The notes under the pieces are model-generated. The model did no database searches. It was not told where the DNA came from and saw nothing but the letters and a program-made list of their open reading frames with translations. A stretch of DNA of 64,000 nt from Bacillus massiliglaciei. GTDB lineage: Bacteria > Bacillota > Bacilli > Bacillales > DSM-1321. A program made the translations under genes and the position numbers. This document shows, in pieces, positions 57,045 through 64,000 of the stretch. Numbering within the stretch: position 1 is the first letter of the stretch; each line of letters begins with the position of its first letter. The stretch covers positions 175,225-239,224 of the forward strand of contig NZ_LT622352.1 of assembly GCF_900098925.1 (NCBI RefSeq), written 5' to 3'.

Positions 57045-57358
57045 ATGATAGATTTAGAGTTTATGAAAAAAAAAAACTATTGGACGGAATGGCAGACCTT
57101 AACTTGTTAGATAGGACAAATACCAATCTCGGGGATTTTCTTGAAGTAGATTTAGCGGCCATCAAGGAAAAGTTAGAATATGTAGCCTCATGGAAGTCTG
57201 GTAAAGGAATCGAGGCTTTTTTAACTGCTATGGAGAACTATTTTGCTTTTTATTCTCAATATATCCAAGCAATTAGAGATATAGAAATGGATATCAGTGA
57301 GGCGAAGAAAAACATAAACTATGCTTTAGATCAAGTTAATTGGCAAAATAACGATTAA
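57045..57358 (+). pseudogene. Small helical partner protein, frameshifted in a poly-A tract
   Basis: Starting at ATG 57045 (AAGGACT upstream) the frame reads MIDLEFMKKK and then leaves phase within eleven A (57066-57076). With twelve A it continues KLLDGMADLNLLDRTNT through to the stop at 57358, giving about 104 helical residues. The part from TTG 57080 could be made on its own (92 residues). Size, helicity and position after the lipase fit the WXG100-like helper proteins that accompany LXG toxins. Phase-variable tract, real decay or sequencing error are all possible. Confidence 0.6.
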
Positions 57359-57575
57359 AAAAATGACGTATCTATAAAAAGAAAGAATGCCATTCCACTC
57401 CCTGCATGATTGCCTTTACATATGTATACAGGCATTCTAACGTTCCCCGGAAGCTGAACATACAAAGTTAATCAAGTAAAGCCAGGCTACTTTGAACCTA
57501 TCAGCTAATCAACAGTCGTTATTCTTTTTATTGCACCTCCCTGTCACTGGCAATTAGGATAGGCTCGCCGTATGC
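57359..57575. other. Intergenic region
   Basis: No gene. GAATGCC at 57386 and GGCATTC at 57431 form a loose inverted repeat that might be a weak terminator for the lipase module. Confidence 0.4.
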
Positions 57576-57851
57576 TCATTTGCTTTTTATTCCAATAAAC
57601 ACAATCGTGACTCCAATCATAATACACAGAAGTTTAAACAGGGAAAGCTTTTCCGTCACTCCCACCAGCCCTATTGCGGTCGTGCTCATAAGAACGAAAG
57701 GACCGATTAATGCCAGGGAACTATTCACCATCAATGCTTTTTCGATATCATTAAATTTTAACATAAGCAATGCGGCAAATATCTCTAAACTCCCTGATAG
57801 CAAACGAATGAGTCCCATTAAAAGTACGGCTTTTTCAATTGCAATAAACAT
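57576..57851 (-). CDS. YqhV-family (DUF2619) membrane protein
   Basis: 91 residues with three hydrophobic segments. The pattern EKAVLLMGLIRLLSGSLEI and LKFNDIEKALMVNSSLALIGP matches YqhV, a small protein found in spore formers and induced during sporulation in some. Function unknown. GAGGGGAATT upstream. Confidence 0.75.
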   Translation of the reverse strand: MFIAIEKAVLLMGLIRLLSGSLEIFAALLMLKFNDIEKALMVNSSLALIGPFVLMSTTAIGLVGVTEKLSLFKLLCIMIGVTIVFIGIKSK

Positions 57852-57933
57852 AATTCCCCTCCAGACGGTTTCTCCATCATTATTTTATGAGCCTGTTTAT
57901 AAAATAGGACAGGAATAAATGCTAGTTCCCCAT

Positions 57934-57977
57934 AAAAAAACACCTCTGACTGTTCCATAACAATCAGAGGCGCTTTT
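57934..57977 (-). terminator. Terminator of dgkB
   Basis: Minus-strand stem CCTCTGATTG / CAGTCAGAGG followed by a seven-T run. It now separates dgkB from rlmCD. Confidence 0.85.
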
Positions 57978-57979
57978 TA

Positions 57980-58906
57980 CTAATGCTTATTATTTTTATT
58001 TTCCGGATCATCCGCTAAGGTGTCCCTTGGGATGAATACGTCGAAATGACGGTATTGGTTGACGAATTCTGCCGGTGCGAGGCCGCCGAATTCTCCATCC
58101 AGATTAAGCATCATTTCTTTTTTCGATGTAATCTTGATCCGGTTCGCTTTTACGTAAATCACGTTTTTATCCCGGATATGTTCCCCGCGCATGGCAAGCG
58201 AAGCGATTCGGACAAAGTCCGCCAGGTTCGCTTTCTTCAGGATCAGGAGGGTGAACATGCCGTCGTTCAGCGAAGCGTCAGGCGCCAGCTTCTCGAAGCC
58301 GCCGACTGAATTGGTGTTAGCGACCAAGAACAGCATGATTTCGCCTTCAAAAATCTTTCCATCATATTCAATCGTTACTTCCGTCGCTTTAATGGATGGA
58401 AGCATTTCGATTCCTTTTATATAGTAAGCAAGCTGCCCGAGCATCGTCTTCAATTTAATCGGCACATCATAGGTCAGCTCGGTCAGCCGTCCGCCGCCGG
58501 CAATATTGATAAAATATTTTTCGTTCATCTTGCCGATATCGACAGGCATGGAGTGCCCTCCGGCAATGATATCCGCTGCTGCTTCGATTGATTTTGGCAG
58601 GTGCAGGGCACGCGCAAAATCATTCGTGGTACCAGTTGGAATGATGCCAAGCTTCGGGCGTTTTTCCGCATCTGCAAGCCCGTTGACAACCTCATAAATG
58701 GTACCGTCACCGCCGGCTGCAATTACGATATCGTATCCGCGTTCGATCGCAATTTGTGCTGCCTTTGTGGCATCTCCGGCACCTGTCGTCGCATGGGCAG
58801 AAGTCTCATATCCAGCCGCTTCCATCTTCTGAAGAATGATCGGCAGGCTTTTCTTGATGGCTTCCCTTCCAGATGTCGGATTATATATTAACCTTGCTCT
58901 TTTCAT
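57980..58906 (-). CDS. dgkB: Diacylglycerol kinase DgkB
   Basis: 308 residues. Soluble lipid kinase that returns diacylglycerol from lipoteichoic-acid synthesis to phosphatidic acid. Opening RLIYNPTSGRE, nucleotide motif AAGGDGTIYEVVNG near 64-77, and GIIPTGTTNDFARAL near 90-104, all hallmarks of the DAGK catalytic domain. The C-terminal half has the conserved NLDGEFGG. Same strand as rlmCD, which is the common downstream neighbour in bacilli. Confidence 0.93.
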   Translation of the reverse strand: MKRARLIYNPTSGREAIKKSLPIILQKMEAAGYETSAHATTGAGDATKAAQIAIERGYDIVIAAGGDGTIYEVVNGLADAEKRPKLGIIPTGTTNDFARALHLPKSIEAAADIIAGGHSMPVDIGKMNEKYFINIAGGGRLTELTYDVPIKLKTMLGQLAYYIKGIEMLPSIKATEVTIEYDGKIFEGEIMLFLVANTNSVGGFEKLAPDASLNDGMFTLLILKKANLADFVRIASLAMRGEHIRDKNVIYVKANRIKITSKKEMMLNLDGEFGGLAPAEFVNQYRHFDVFIPRDTLADDPENKNNKH

Positions 58907-59200
58907 TTCCCATCATCATCCTAAAGTTAAAATATGTTGATTCCATAAATTTCATATTATCTTTTTTATAGAGAAAAAGCAATGAGCGTGTACGCCGCTA
59001 ATCGAGCCGATTCGGCTCCATGAAAATTATATAGCAGATGGTTCTTTATTTCTAGCCAAATCTACCCTGAAAATAGGCAGCGGCATCCTACCATTTTTTG
59101 CACCGCTGTCCGCCTGCTTGTCTATACTATAGAGAACCTTCTCCTCCATCATTGGATATAAGAAAAGAGGTTGAAAGAATATTCTAAGGAGGCATGAAAT

Positions 59201-59980
59201 GTGATCCATTCATCTCTGTTCGATCTGACGAATAAGACCGCCATCATTACAGGCGGCGGAAGAGGACTCGGCCAGCAGATCACCTTGGCGCTTGCGGAGG
59301 CCGGGGCTAATGTCGTCATCGCCTCTAGGAATATCAAGGCCTATGAAGATTCCATTATCGAACAATTGGAAGACCTCGGTGCCGGCTACCTGACCATTGA
59401 ATGCGACATCAGCAAAAAGCGCGATATCGAAGAAGCCGTATCGGCCGCTGTCGACCAGTTCGGAACGATTGATATTCTTGTGAATAACAGCGGCACCTCC
59501 TGGACGGCGTCCATTGAAGACACCCCTGAGGACAAATGGGACAAGGTATTCGGTGTGAACGTGAAAGGTCCTTTTTTATTTACACAGGCCGTTCTGCCGT
59601 ATATGAAGAAACAGAAATCCGGGAAGATCATTAACATCTCTTCCATCATGGCCTTCGGCGGCACCCCTCCGGAAGTCTTGGACACGGTTGCCTATAATAC
59701 AAGCAAGGGCGCACTCATTACCCTGACGAAGGATCTCGCGGTGAAGCTTGCCCGCTACGGCATCCAAGCCAATGCCATCGCTCCGGGGCTGTTCCCAAGC
59801 AAGATCACCCAGAATGTGCTCGGAGCTTCTGCTGCACGGATTCTGCAAAAAGTCCCCCTTGCCCGCTTCGGGGACGAAGAGGACCTGAAAGGCGCGGCTC
59901 TTCTGCTCGCTTCAAAGGCCTCCGACTATATCACAGGCCAGACCCTGATCGTAGACGGTGGCCTGACAGCCGTCGTGTAG
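59201..59980 (+). CDS. Short-chain dehydrogenase/reductase (possible PHA-pathway reductase)
   Basis: 259 residues, classical SDR: cofactor motif TGGGRGLG near 18-25, NNSG near 96, catalytic Ser in NISSIMAFG (near 148) and YNTSKG (Tyr/Lys near 166-170). GTG start with AAGGAGG 8 bases upstream. Followed after 39 bases by a PhaR-like gene and a PhaC-like gene, so an acetoacetyl-CoA or 3-oxoacyl reductase role is plausible. FabG-like and gluconate-dehydrogenase-like members share the motifs, so substrate is uncertain. Confidence 0.85.
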   Translation: MIHSSLFDLTNKTAIITGGGRGLGQQITLALAEAGANVVIASRNIKAYEDSIIEQLEDLGAGYLTIECDISKKRDIEEAVSAAVDQFGTIDILVNNSGTSWTASIEDTPEDKWDKVFGVNVKGPFLFTQAVLPYMKKQKSGKIINISSIMAFGGTPPEVLDTVAYNTSKGALITLTKDLAVKLARYGIQANAIAPGLFPSKITQNVLGASAARILQKVPLARFGDEEDLKGAALLLASKASDYITGQTLIVDGGLTAVV

Positions 59981-60019
59981 CCTGTCCTCATTATTATGAA
60001 CAAGAAAGGAAGAACAGAT

Positions 60020-60475
60020 ATGTTCAATATAAACCCTGAATTTTATAATCTATTAAAAACCTTAGGCACTCAGACTGAACAGCGGGTAAATGGGGTGATC
60101 AAAAGCGGCCTTCTGAATGAAAACCTGGCTTCCTCTGCCCTCAACTACTCCCGGCAGGCAGCTTCGCAAATCAGGAGAATCCAGGAACAGGCGGATAGGC
60201 TTTCCTTCCTGACAAACGTTCCGACCAAGAACGACTATACGGAGTTGAAGCAGCTAATCGTTCAGCTGGAGGAAAAAATGGATGAGCTGGAGGATTTCTT
60301 CATTACGGCGCTTCAGGCCATGCAAACTGCTGTGAACCCTCAGAACGGAACCGCTGCTGCGGGAAATGATCGTGCCGAGCGCTTCATGAAGGCGATCAAT
60401 TCAGAGCGGGTTCTGAAAGCCTTATCCAATATGTCTTCTGTCCCTTCCAGCCTTCTGGTGAAAAAAAATGGCTGA
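60020..60475 (+). CDS. PhaR/phasin-like helical protein
   Basis: 151 residues, almost entirely helical, with a coiled-coil stretch ELKQLIVQLEEKMDELEDFF near 75-95. ATG at 60020 with AAGGAAG; overlaps the next gene by 8 bases. By length, helicity and direct coupling to the PhaC-like gene it resembles the PhaR subunit of class IV polyhydroxyalkanoate synthases of Bacillus or a phasin. Identity is by context more than by motif. Confidence 0.65.
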   Translation: MFNINPEFYNLLKTLGTQTEQRVNGVIKSGLLNENLASSALNYSRQAASQIRRIQEQADRLSFLTNVPTKNDYTELKQLIVQLEEKMDELEDFFITALQAMQTAVNPQNGTAAAGNDRAERFMKAINSERVLKALSNMSSVPSSLLVKKNG

Positions 60476-61499
60476 GACCGGCCGCAATCGAGACAGGGCC
60501 TCCAAATGGAGCAATTTCCTGGATATTCCTAACCGGCCAATGCCCATTATGGGCGCCACCCCCAGAGTGGAAATCTGGAGAAAAAACAAAAGCTCTCTCT
60601 GGTATTACCCGGCACCGAAAAAAAAATACAGCATCCCGGTCTTTATGATTTATTCGCTTATCAACAAGCCCGTCATTCTCGATTTAGGGCCTGGGAATAG
60701 CCTGATTGAGTCCTTTACCCTTGCCGGCTTTGATGTCTTCCTGCTTGATTTTGGCAGTCCAGGCTATGAAGACGGCAGCATGACCATCAATGACTATATC
60801 ACAGACTATGTCAGACGCGGTGTTCAGCGGGCCCTCCTGCATGCAGGAGCCCAGGAAATCACAGTACTCGGGTTCTGTCTCGGCGGAACGATGGCCGCCA
60901 TGTATGCCGCCACTGCCGAAGAGCCGATCAGAAATTTAATTTTAACCGTAGCTCCTTTTGATTTCAGTCCTGCCTCCTATTTTGACAGCATCAAACAAGC
61001 GGTTAAAGACGGGCAGTCCCAGCTTAATGAATACTTGGATGTTCAGCGCACCATTCCCGCGAGAGAGGTCGAAGCCGGAATCCGCCTGATGACGTCTCCT
61101 GTCTATTACTCCCCTTATCTATCTTTGCTGAACCGCGCAGACGATCCGCAATATGTGGAGAATTGGAGGCGGCTTAACGCCTGGACAAAAGGCCATGTCC
61201 CGCTGACTGGCGGAGTCATCAAGCAGATGCTCGATGATTTCATCGTTCATAACCGGCTGATCAGCGGAACACTCCGAATCCAGGGAAAAAGAGCCAATCT
61301 GGCAAATATCCGCTCCAACGTCCTTATCGTTGCGAACAAACAGGACAATCTCGTCCCAGAGGAATTCATCAAACCGGTTTTGAAAAAATTAAAATCCGCG
61401 GATGTAACGTATACGCTCCAGAACAGCGGACATGCTGCTGGTTTATTACACTCAATTCCTTCCTTTCTCAAGGACTGGCTGACAGCCCGGTCCATGTAA
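60468..61499 (+). CDS. PhaC-like polyhydroxyalkanoate synthase / alpha-beta hydrolase
   Basis: 343 residues. Lipase-like box GFCLGG (near 138-143) with Cys as nucleophile as in PHA synthases, Asp in NKQDNLV (near 289) and His in NSGHAAG (near 318). The opening with IWRKNKSSLWYYP and PVFMIYSLINKPVILDL matches class III/IV PhaC. Length is close to the 360 residues of Bacillus PhaC. Translationally coupled to the PhaR-like gene. No phaB/phaP cluster of the B. megaterium type is seen, so it may be a divergent synthase. Confidence 0.8.
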   Translation: MAETGRNRDRASKWSNFLDIPNRPMPIMGATPRVEIWRKNKSSLWYYPAPKKKYSIPVFMIYSLINKPVILDLGPGNSLIESFTLAGFDVFLLDFGSPGYEDGSMTINDYITDYVRRGVQRALLHAGAQEITVLGFCLGGTMAAMYAATAEEPIRNLILTVAPFDFSPASYFDSIKQAVKDGQSQLNEYLDVQRTIPAREVEAGIRLMTSPVYYSPYLSLLNRADDPQYVENWRRLNAWTKGHVPLTGGVIKQMLDDFIVHNRLISGTLRIQGKRANLANIRSNVLIVANKQDNLVPEEFIKPVLKKLKSADVTYTLQNSGHAAGLLHSIPSFLKDWLTARSM

Positions 61500-61502
61500 G
61501 CA

Positions 61503-61534
61503 AAGCAGAGGCTTAATTGCCTCTGTTTTTTTTA
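61503..61534 (+). terminator. Terminator of the PHA-like operon
   Basis: Stem GCAGAGGC / GCCTCTG with a T run of eight. Confidence 0.85.
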
Positions 61535-61583
61535 TGCGCAAAAAGATTCGGAAGGCGGACAAAATAAAAAATAAGCAAGGCGG

Positions 61584-61630
61584 TTGCAAATGATTGAACA
61601 TCGGAATATAATTTGGCCATAGGCAACATT
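61584..61630 (+). promoter_or_regulatory. mntH promoter with candidate MntR operator
   Basis: TTGCAA (61584-61589), 17-base spacer, TATAAT (61607-61612). Directly after the -10 box comes ATTTGGCCATAGGCAACATTT, which resembles the MntR box of B. subtilis Mn-uptake genes (TTTGC-N-AGG-AAA type). Manganese-dependent repression is inferred. Confidence 0.65.
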
Positions 61631-61681
61631 TTTAAAAGAGGAAAAGTATTCGATTATTTAGTATATAAAGGAGGAATTATC

Positions 61682-62944
61682 TTGGCACAACATACATTCT
61701 TTACGAAGGCAGAAGATGTGCTGAGCGGCCGCACAAAGGGATTCAGACGGCTTCTTCCTTTCCTGGGACCTGCTTTTATTGCCGCAGTGGCCTACATTGA
61801 TCCCGGAAATTTCGCCACCAACATCGCCGCTGGCTCGCAGTACGGGTATATGCTGCTCTGGGTGGTTCTCGTATCCAATATCATGGCCGTGCTGATCCAA
61901 TCCATGTCAGCCAAACTCGGGATCGCCACCGGGAAGAACCTGCCGGAAGTCGCACGGGAAAGATTCCCGAAACCTGTCTCATACGGCCTCTGGATCCAGG
62001 GAGAACTTGTTGTCATGGCCACGGATCTGGCGGAATTCATCGGGGCAGCGCTCGGAATCTACCTGCTGTTTGGGATTCCGCTCCTTCCTTCCGCACTGAT
62101 AGCCGCCGTCGGTTCATTCGCCATCCTTGAGCTTCAGCGGCGCGGCGTACGCTCATTGGAAGCAGGCATCACCGGGTTCGTCTTCATTGTCGTCCTGGCA
62201 TTCGGAATTCAGGTCTTTTATGCCAAGCCGGAAATGGGCCCGCTTCTGAATGGATTGCTCGTTCCGCAGTTTGACGGCGTAAACAGCGTATTGCTGGCAG
62301 CCGGAATTCTCGGTGCAACCGTCATGCCGCATGCGATTTACCTGCATTCGGCCCTTACCCAAAAACGTGTAGTTGCCAAAAATGAGGAAGAACGCAAAAA
62401 AATCTTCCGCTTCGAATTCATTGATATTCTGATTGCCATGGTAATCGCAGGAGCCATCAACGCCAGCATGCTGATCGTCGCTGCCTCCCTGTTCTTTAAG
62501 AACGGACTGTTTGTCGAAGACCTGGACGTAGCCTTTGACCAGCTCGGAACCTTGATTGGTCCATTCGCGGCTATCCTGTTCGGAATCGGCCTGCTTGCAG
62601 CCGGCTTATCCAGCTCCACTGTCGGCACCATGTCGGGAGACGTCATCATGCAGGGATTCATCAGAAGAAGAATACCGATTTATTTGCGAAGGCTGATCAC
62701 CATCACGCCTCCGATTATCATCATCGCCATGGGCATCAATCCAACCAAGGCGCTGGTCATGAGCCAGGTCATATTATCATTCGGCATCGCCTTTGCCCTC
62801 GTTCCATTGGTCCTCTTCACGAGCGACCGGAAACTGATGGGCGGCCTGGTGAATAAAAAAATTACGACTATTATTGCATGGGCCATCTCTGTCGGAATTA
62901 TTATTCTTAATCTATTTCTCTTATATCAAACTTTTTTCGGATAA
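61682..62944 (+). CDS. mntH: Nramp-family manganese transporter MntH
   Basis: 420 residues from TTG at 61682, chosen because AAGGAGG lies 7 bases upstream; the open frame starts 69 bases earlier, within the promoter. Proton-coupled divalent metal importer with 11 membrane segments. Metal-site motifs DPGNFATN (near 40-47) and MPHAIYLHS (near 216-224) are intact. Monocistronic with a strong promoter and terminator. Confidence 0.93.
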   Translation: MAQHTFFTKAEDVLSGRTKGFRRLLPFLGPAFIAAVAYIDPGNFATNIAAGSQYGYMLLWVVLVSNIMAVLIQSMSAKLGIATGKNLPEVARERFPKPVSYGLWIQGELVVMATDLAEFIGAALGIYLLFGIPLLPSALIAAVGSFAILELQRRGVRSLEAGITGFVFIVVLAFGIQVFYAKPEMGPLLNGLLVPQFDGVNSVLLAAGILGATVMPHAIYLHSALTQKRVVAKNEEERKKIFRFEFIDILIAMVIAGAINASMLIVAASLFFKNGLFVEDLDVAFDQLGTLIGPFAAILFGIGLLAAGLSSSTVGTMSGDVIMQGFIRRRIPIYLRRLITITPPIIIIAMGINPTKALVMSQVILSFGIAFALVPLVLFTSDRKLMGGLVNKKITTIIAWAISVGIIILNLFLLYQTFFG

Positions 62945-62950
62945 TCTAAA

Positions 62951-62985
62951 AGAAGCCGGTACTGCTGATGCAGTGCCGGCTTTTT
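62951..62985 (+). terminator. Terminator of mntH
   Basis: Stem AGCCGGTACTG / CAGTGCCGGCT with five T. Confidence 0.88.
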
Positions 62986-63200
62986 GTGTTCCGCTGTTCA
63001 TTTTTCGTTTCCATTTTGAGCTGTCAGCTTTTTTTCTCGCGTGTAAATACAGCTACAAAAAAATGGCTCCAGCGAATATGTATTTCATATCTTGTGTGAA
63101 CAGGCCTGCTGCTAAAGCAAAGAAGAGAATGACAAATGATATAGATTCATAAGGGCAGTCCTATTGGTATATTAACTGTCAGAACAGAAGTGTCAGCGGA
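62986..63200 (-). other. Region between mntH and the CRISPR array, possible decayed small membrane gene
   Basis: On the minus strand from about 63147 to 63024 residues SISFVILFFALAAGLFTQDM and, after a shift in a seven-T run, VAVFTREKKS can be read; the start is out of frame. It may be a decayed small membrane protein gene. The last bases before 63201 form the trailer side of the array. Confidence 0.3.
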
Positions 63201-63966
63201 ATTTCAATCCACGCATCCATATAGGATGCGACTAATAAATCCCCCGCGCTTCTACCTTCGAATTCTTATTTCAATCCACGCATCCATATAGGATGCGACG
63301 GATTGATCGATGAAATCATGTTCGATAATCAAGATTTCAATCCACGCATCCATATAGGATGCGACGGAAAGAGTAATGCTTCAGTAGACATTCAGATTAT
63401 TTCAATCCACGCATCCATATAGGATGCGACTTTCTTCAGTTTTGGGAACCTGTTATATGGATCGTATTTCAATCCACGCATCCATATAGGATGCGACACT
63501 ATACAATCGCTTTTAATAGATCCAACCTTCCGATTTCAATCCACGCATCCATATAGGATGCGACGAGGGAATGGTCAAAGAATTGTTTGCTGATCAGTAC
63601 ATTTCAATCCACGCATCCATATAGGATGCGACTGGAATATTGAGGACAATTCCCTCAGAAAACATAAATTTCAATCCACGCATCCATATAGGATGCGACA
63701 TCAAGATCTTCTGCATCATCACGACGATTTTTCAAATTTCAATCCACGCATCCATATAGGATGCGACACGAACAATTTGTAGCATTCATGAAAAAATATA
63801 AATTTCAATCCACGCATCCATATAGGATGCGACGCAACTGCACAGCAGACCACTACCTGTACCAGAGATTTCAATCCACGCATCCATATAGGATGCGACT
63901 GGCAGGCCAGTCCATTCCTGCTCCTAAAGCGGAAATTTCAATCCACGCATCCATATAGGATGCGAC
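63201..63966 (-). CRISPR. Type I-C CRISPR array, 12 repeats and 11 spacers visible
   Basis: A 32-base repeat, read on the minus strand GTCGCATCC-TATAT-GGATGCG-TGGATTGAAAT, is of the I-C type with stem CGCATCC/GGATGCG and 3' tail ATTGAAAT. Copies start at 63201, 63268, 63334, 63399, 63466, 63533, 63601, 63668, 63736, 63802, 63868 and 63935 and appear identical. Spacers are 33-36 bases, all different. The repeat orientation puts the leader and probably the cas genes to the right of the window. The left end has no degenerate repeat. The 34 bases after 63966 have spacer length, so the array may continue. Confidence 0.97.
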
Positions 63967-64000
63967 TCAAAGCTGACATTTATTTACCCCCTCTATAATG

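Noticed and set aside
63761..63958. Open frame with repeated peptide units at the right end
   Set aside because: It is a translation through CRISPR repeats and spacers.

Overview
The window is a stretch of chromosome from an endospore-forming Bacillaceae bacterium. Supporting evidence: a gerA-type spore germination operon, a ykoEDC/tenA thiamine operon under a TPP riboswitch, a BstA-type bacillithiol S-transferase, a thermolysin-family neutral protease, dgkB and an rlmCD-type gene on the same strand, strong AGGAGG ribosome binding sites and many TTG/GTG starts. The species cannot be named from the sequence alone.

Layout: 1-126 is the end of an ISL3-type element that has cut off the start of a gerAA-like gene; gerAB and gerAC follow intact. 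3871-7760 is a TPP-riboswitch operon for thiamine-precursor uptake and salvage. 7843-19750 holds ordinary chromosomal genes: BstA, a histidine phosphatase, DUF1284, MarR plus an MFS drug pump, a PAS-STAS protein, neutral protease, lipoproteins, an acyltransferase, a broken Mrr-like nuclease and a secreted nuclease.

20135-46211 is an A+T-rich catabolic island. It has two M28-like and two M20 peptidases, two AS-family amidases, an Asp/Glu-type racemase, an enolase-superfamily epimerase-like enzyme, an MDR dehydrogenase, a CapA-like metallophosphatase, two sodium:solute symporters (each coupled to an unlisted 33-39 residue membrane protein), an MFS carrier, a sigma-54 activator and an Lrp-type regulator. 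Three operons each start at a near-consensus -24/-12 sigma-54 promoter, so the island looks like one regulon for importing and breaking down amide- or peptide-linked, probably D/L-mixed, amino-acid compounds. Two transposons (IS1595 with a passenger gene, and IS1182) sit in its middle, side by side at one terminator.

46212-53265 is an insertion-sequence graveyard: IS3 inside IS3, a chimera of two IS3-family pieces, a truncated ISL3, and a lactate-permease-family gene stranded between them. 53404-58906 carries rlmCD and dgkB. Between them lies an A+T-rich insert that resembles a type VII-secreted lipase toxin module with reversed domain order (lipase N-terminal, helical secretion domain C-terminal), a small helical partner gene and a decayed small lipoprotein that might have been its immunity gene. 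59201-61499 is a polyhydroxyalkanoate-like cluster (SDR, PhaR-like, PhaC-like). It is followed by mntH with a promoter and possible MntR operator, then a type I-C CRISPR array of 12 identical repeats running off the right side.

Several genes carry single-base indels, some in homopolymers (gerAA-like, Mrr-like, T7SS partner, lipoprotein). They may be genuine decay or base-calling errors, and the raw reads would decide.
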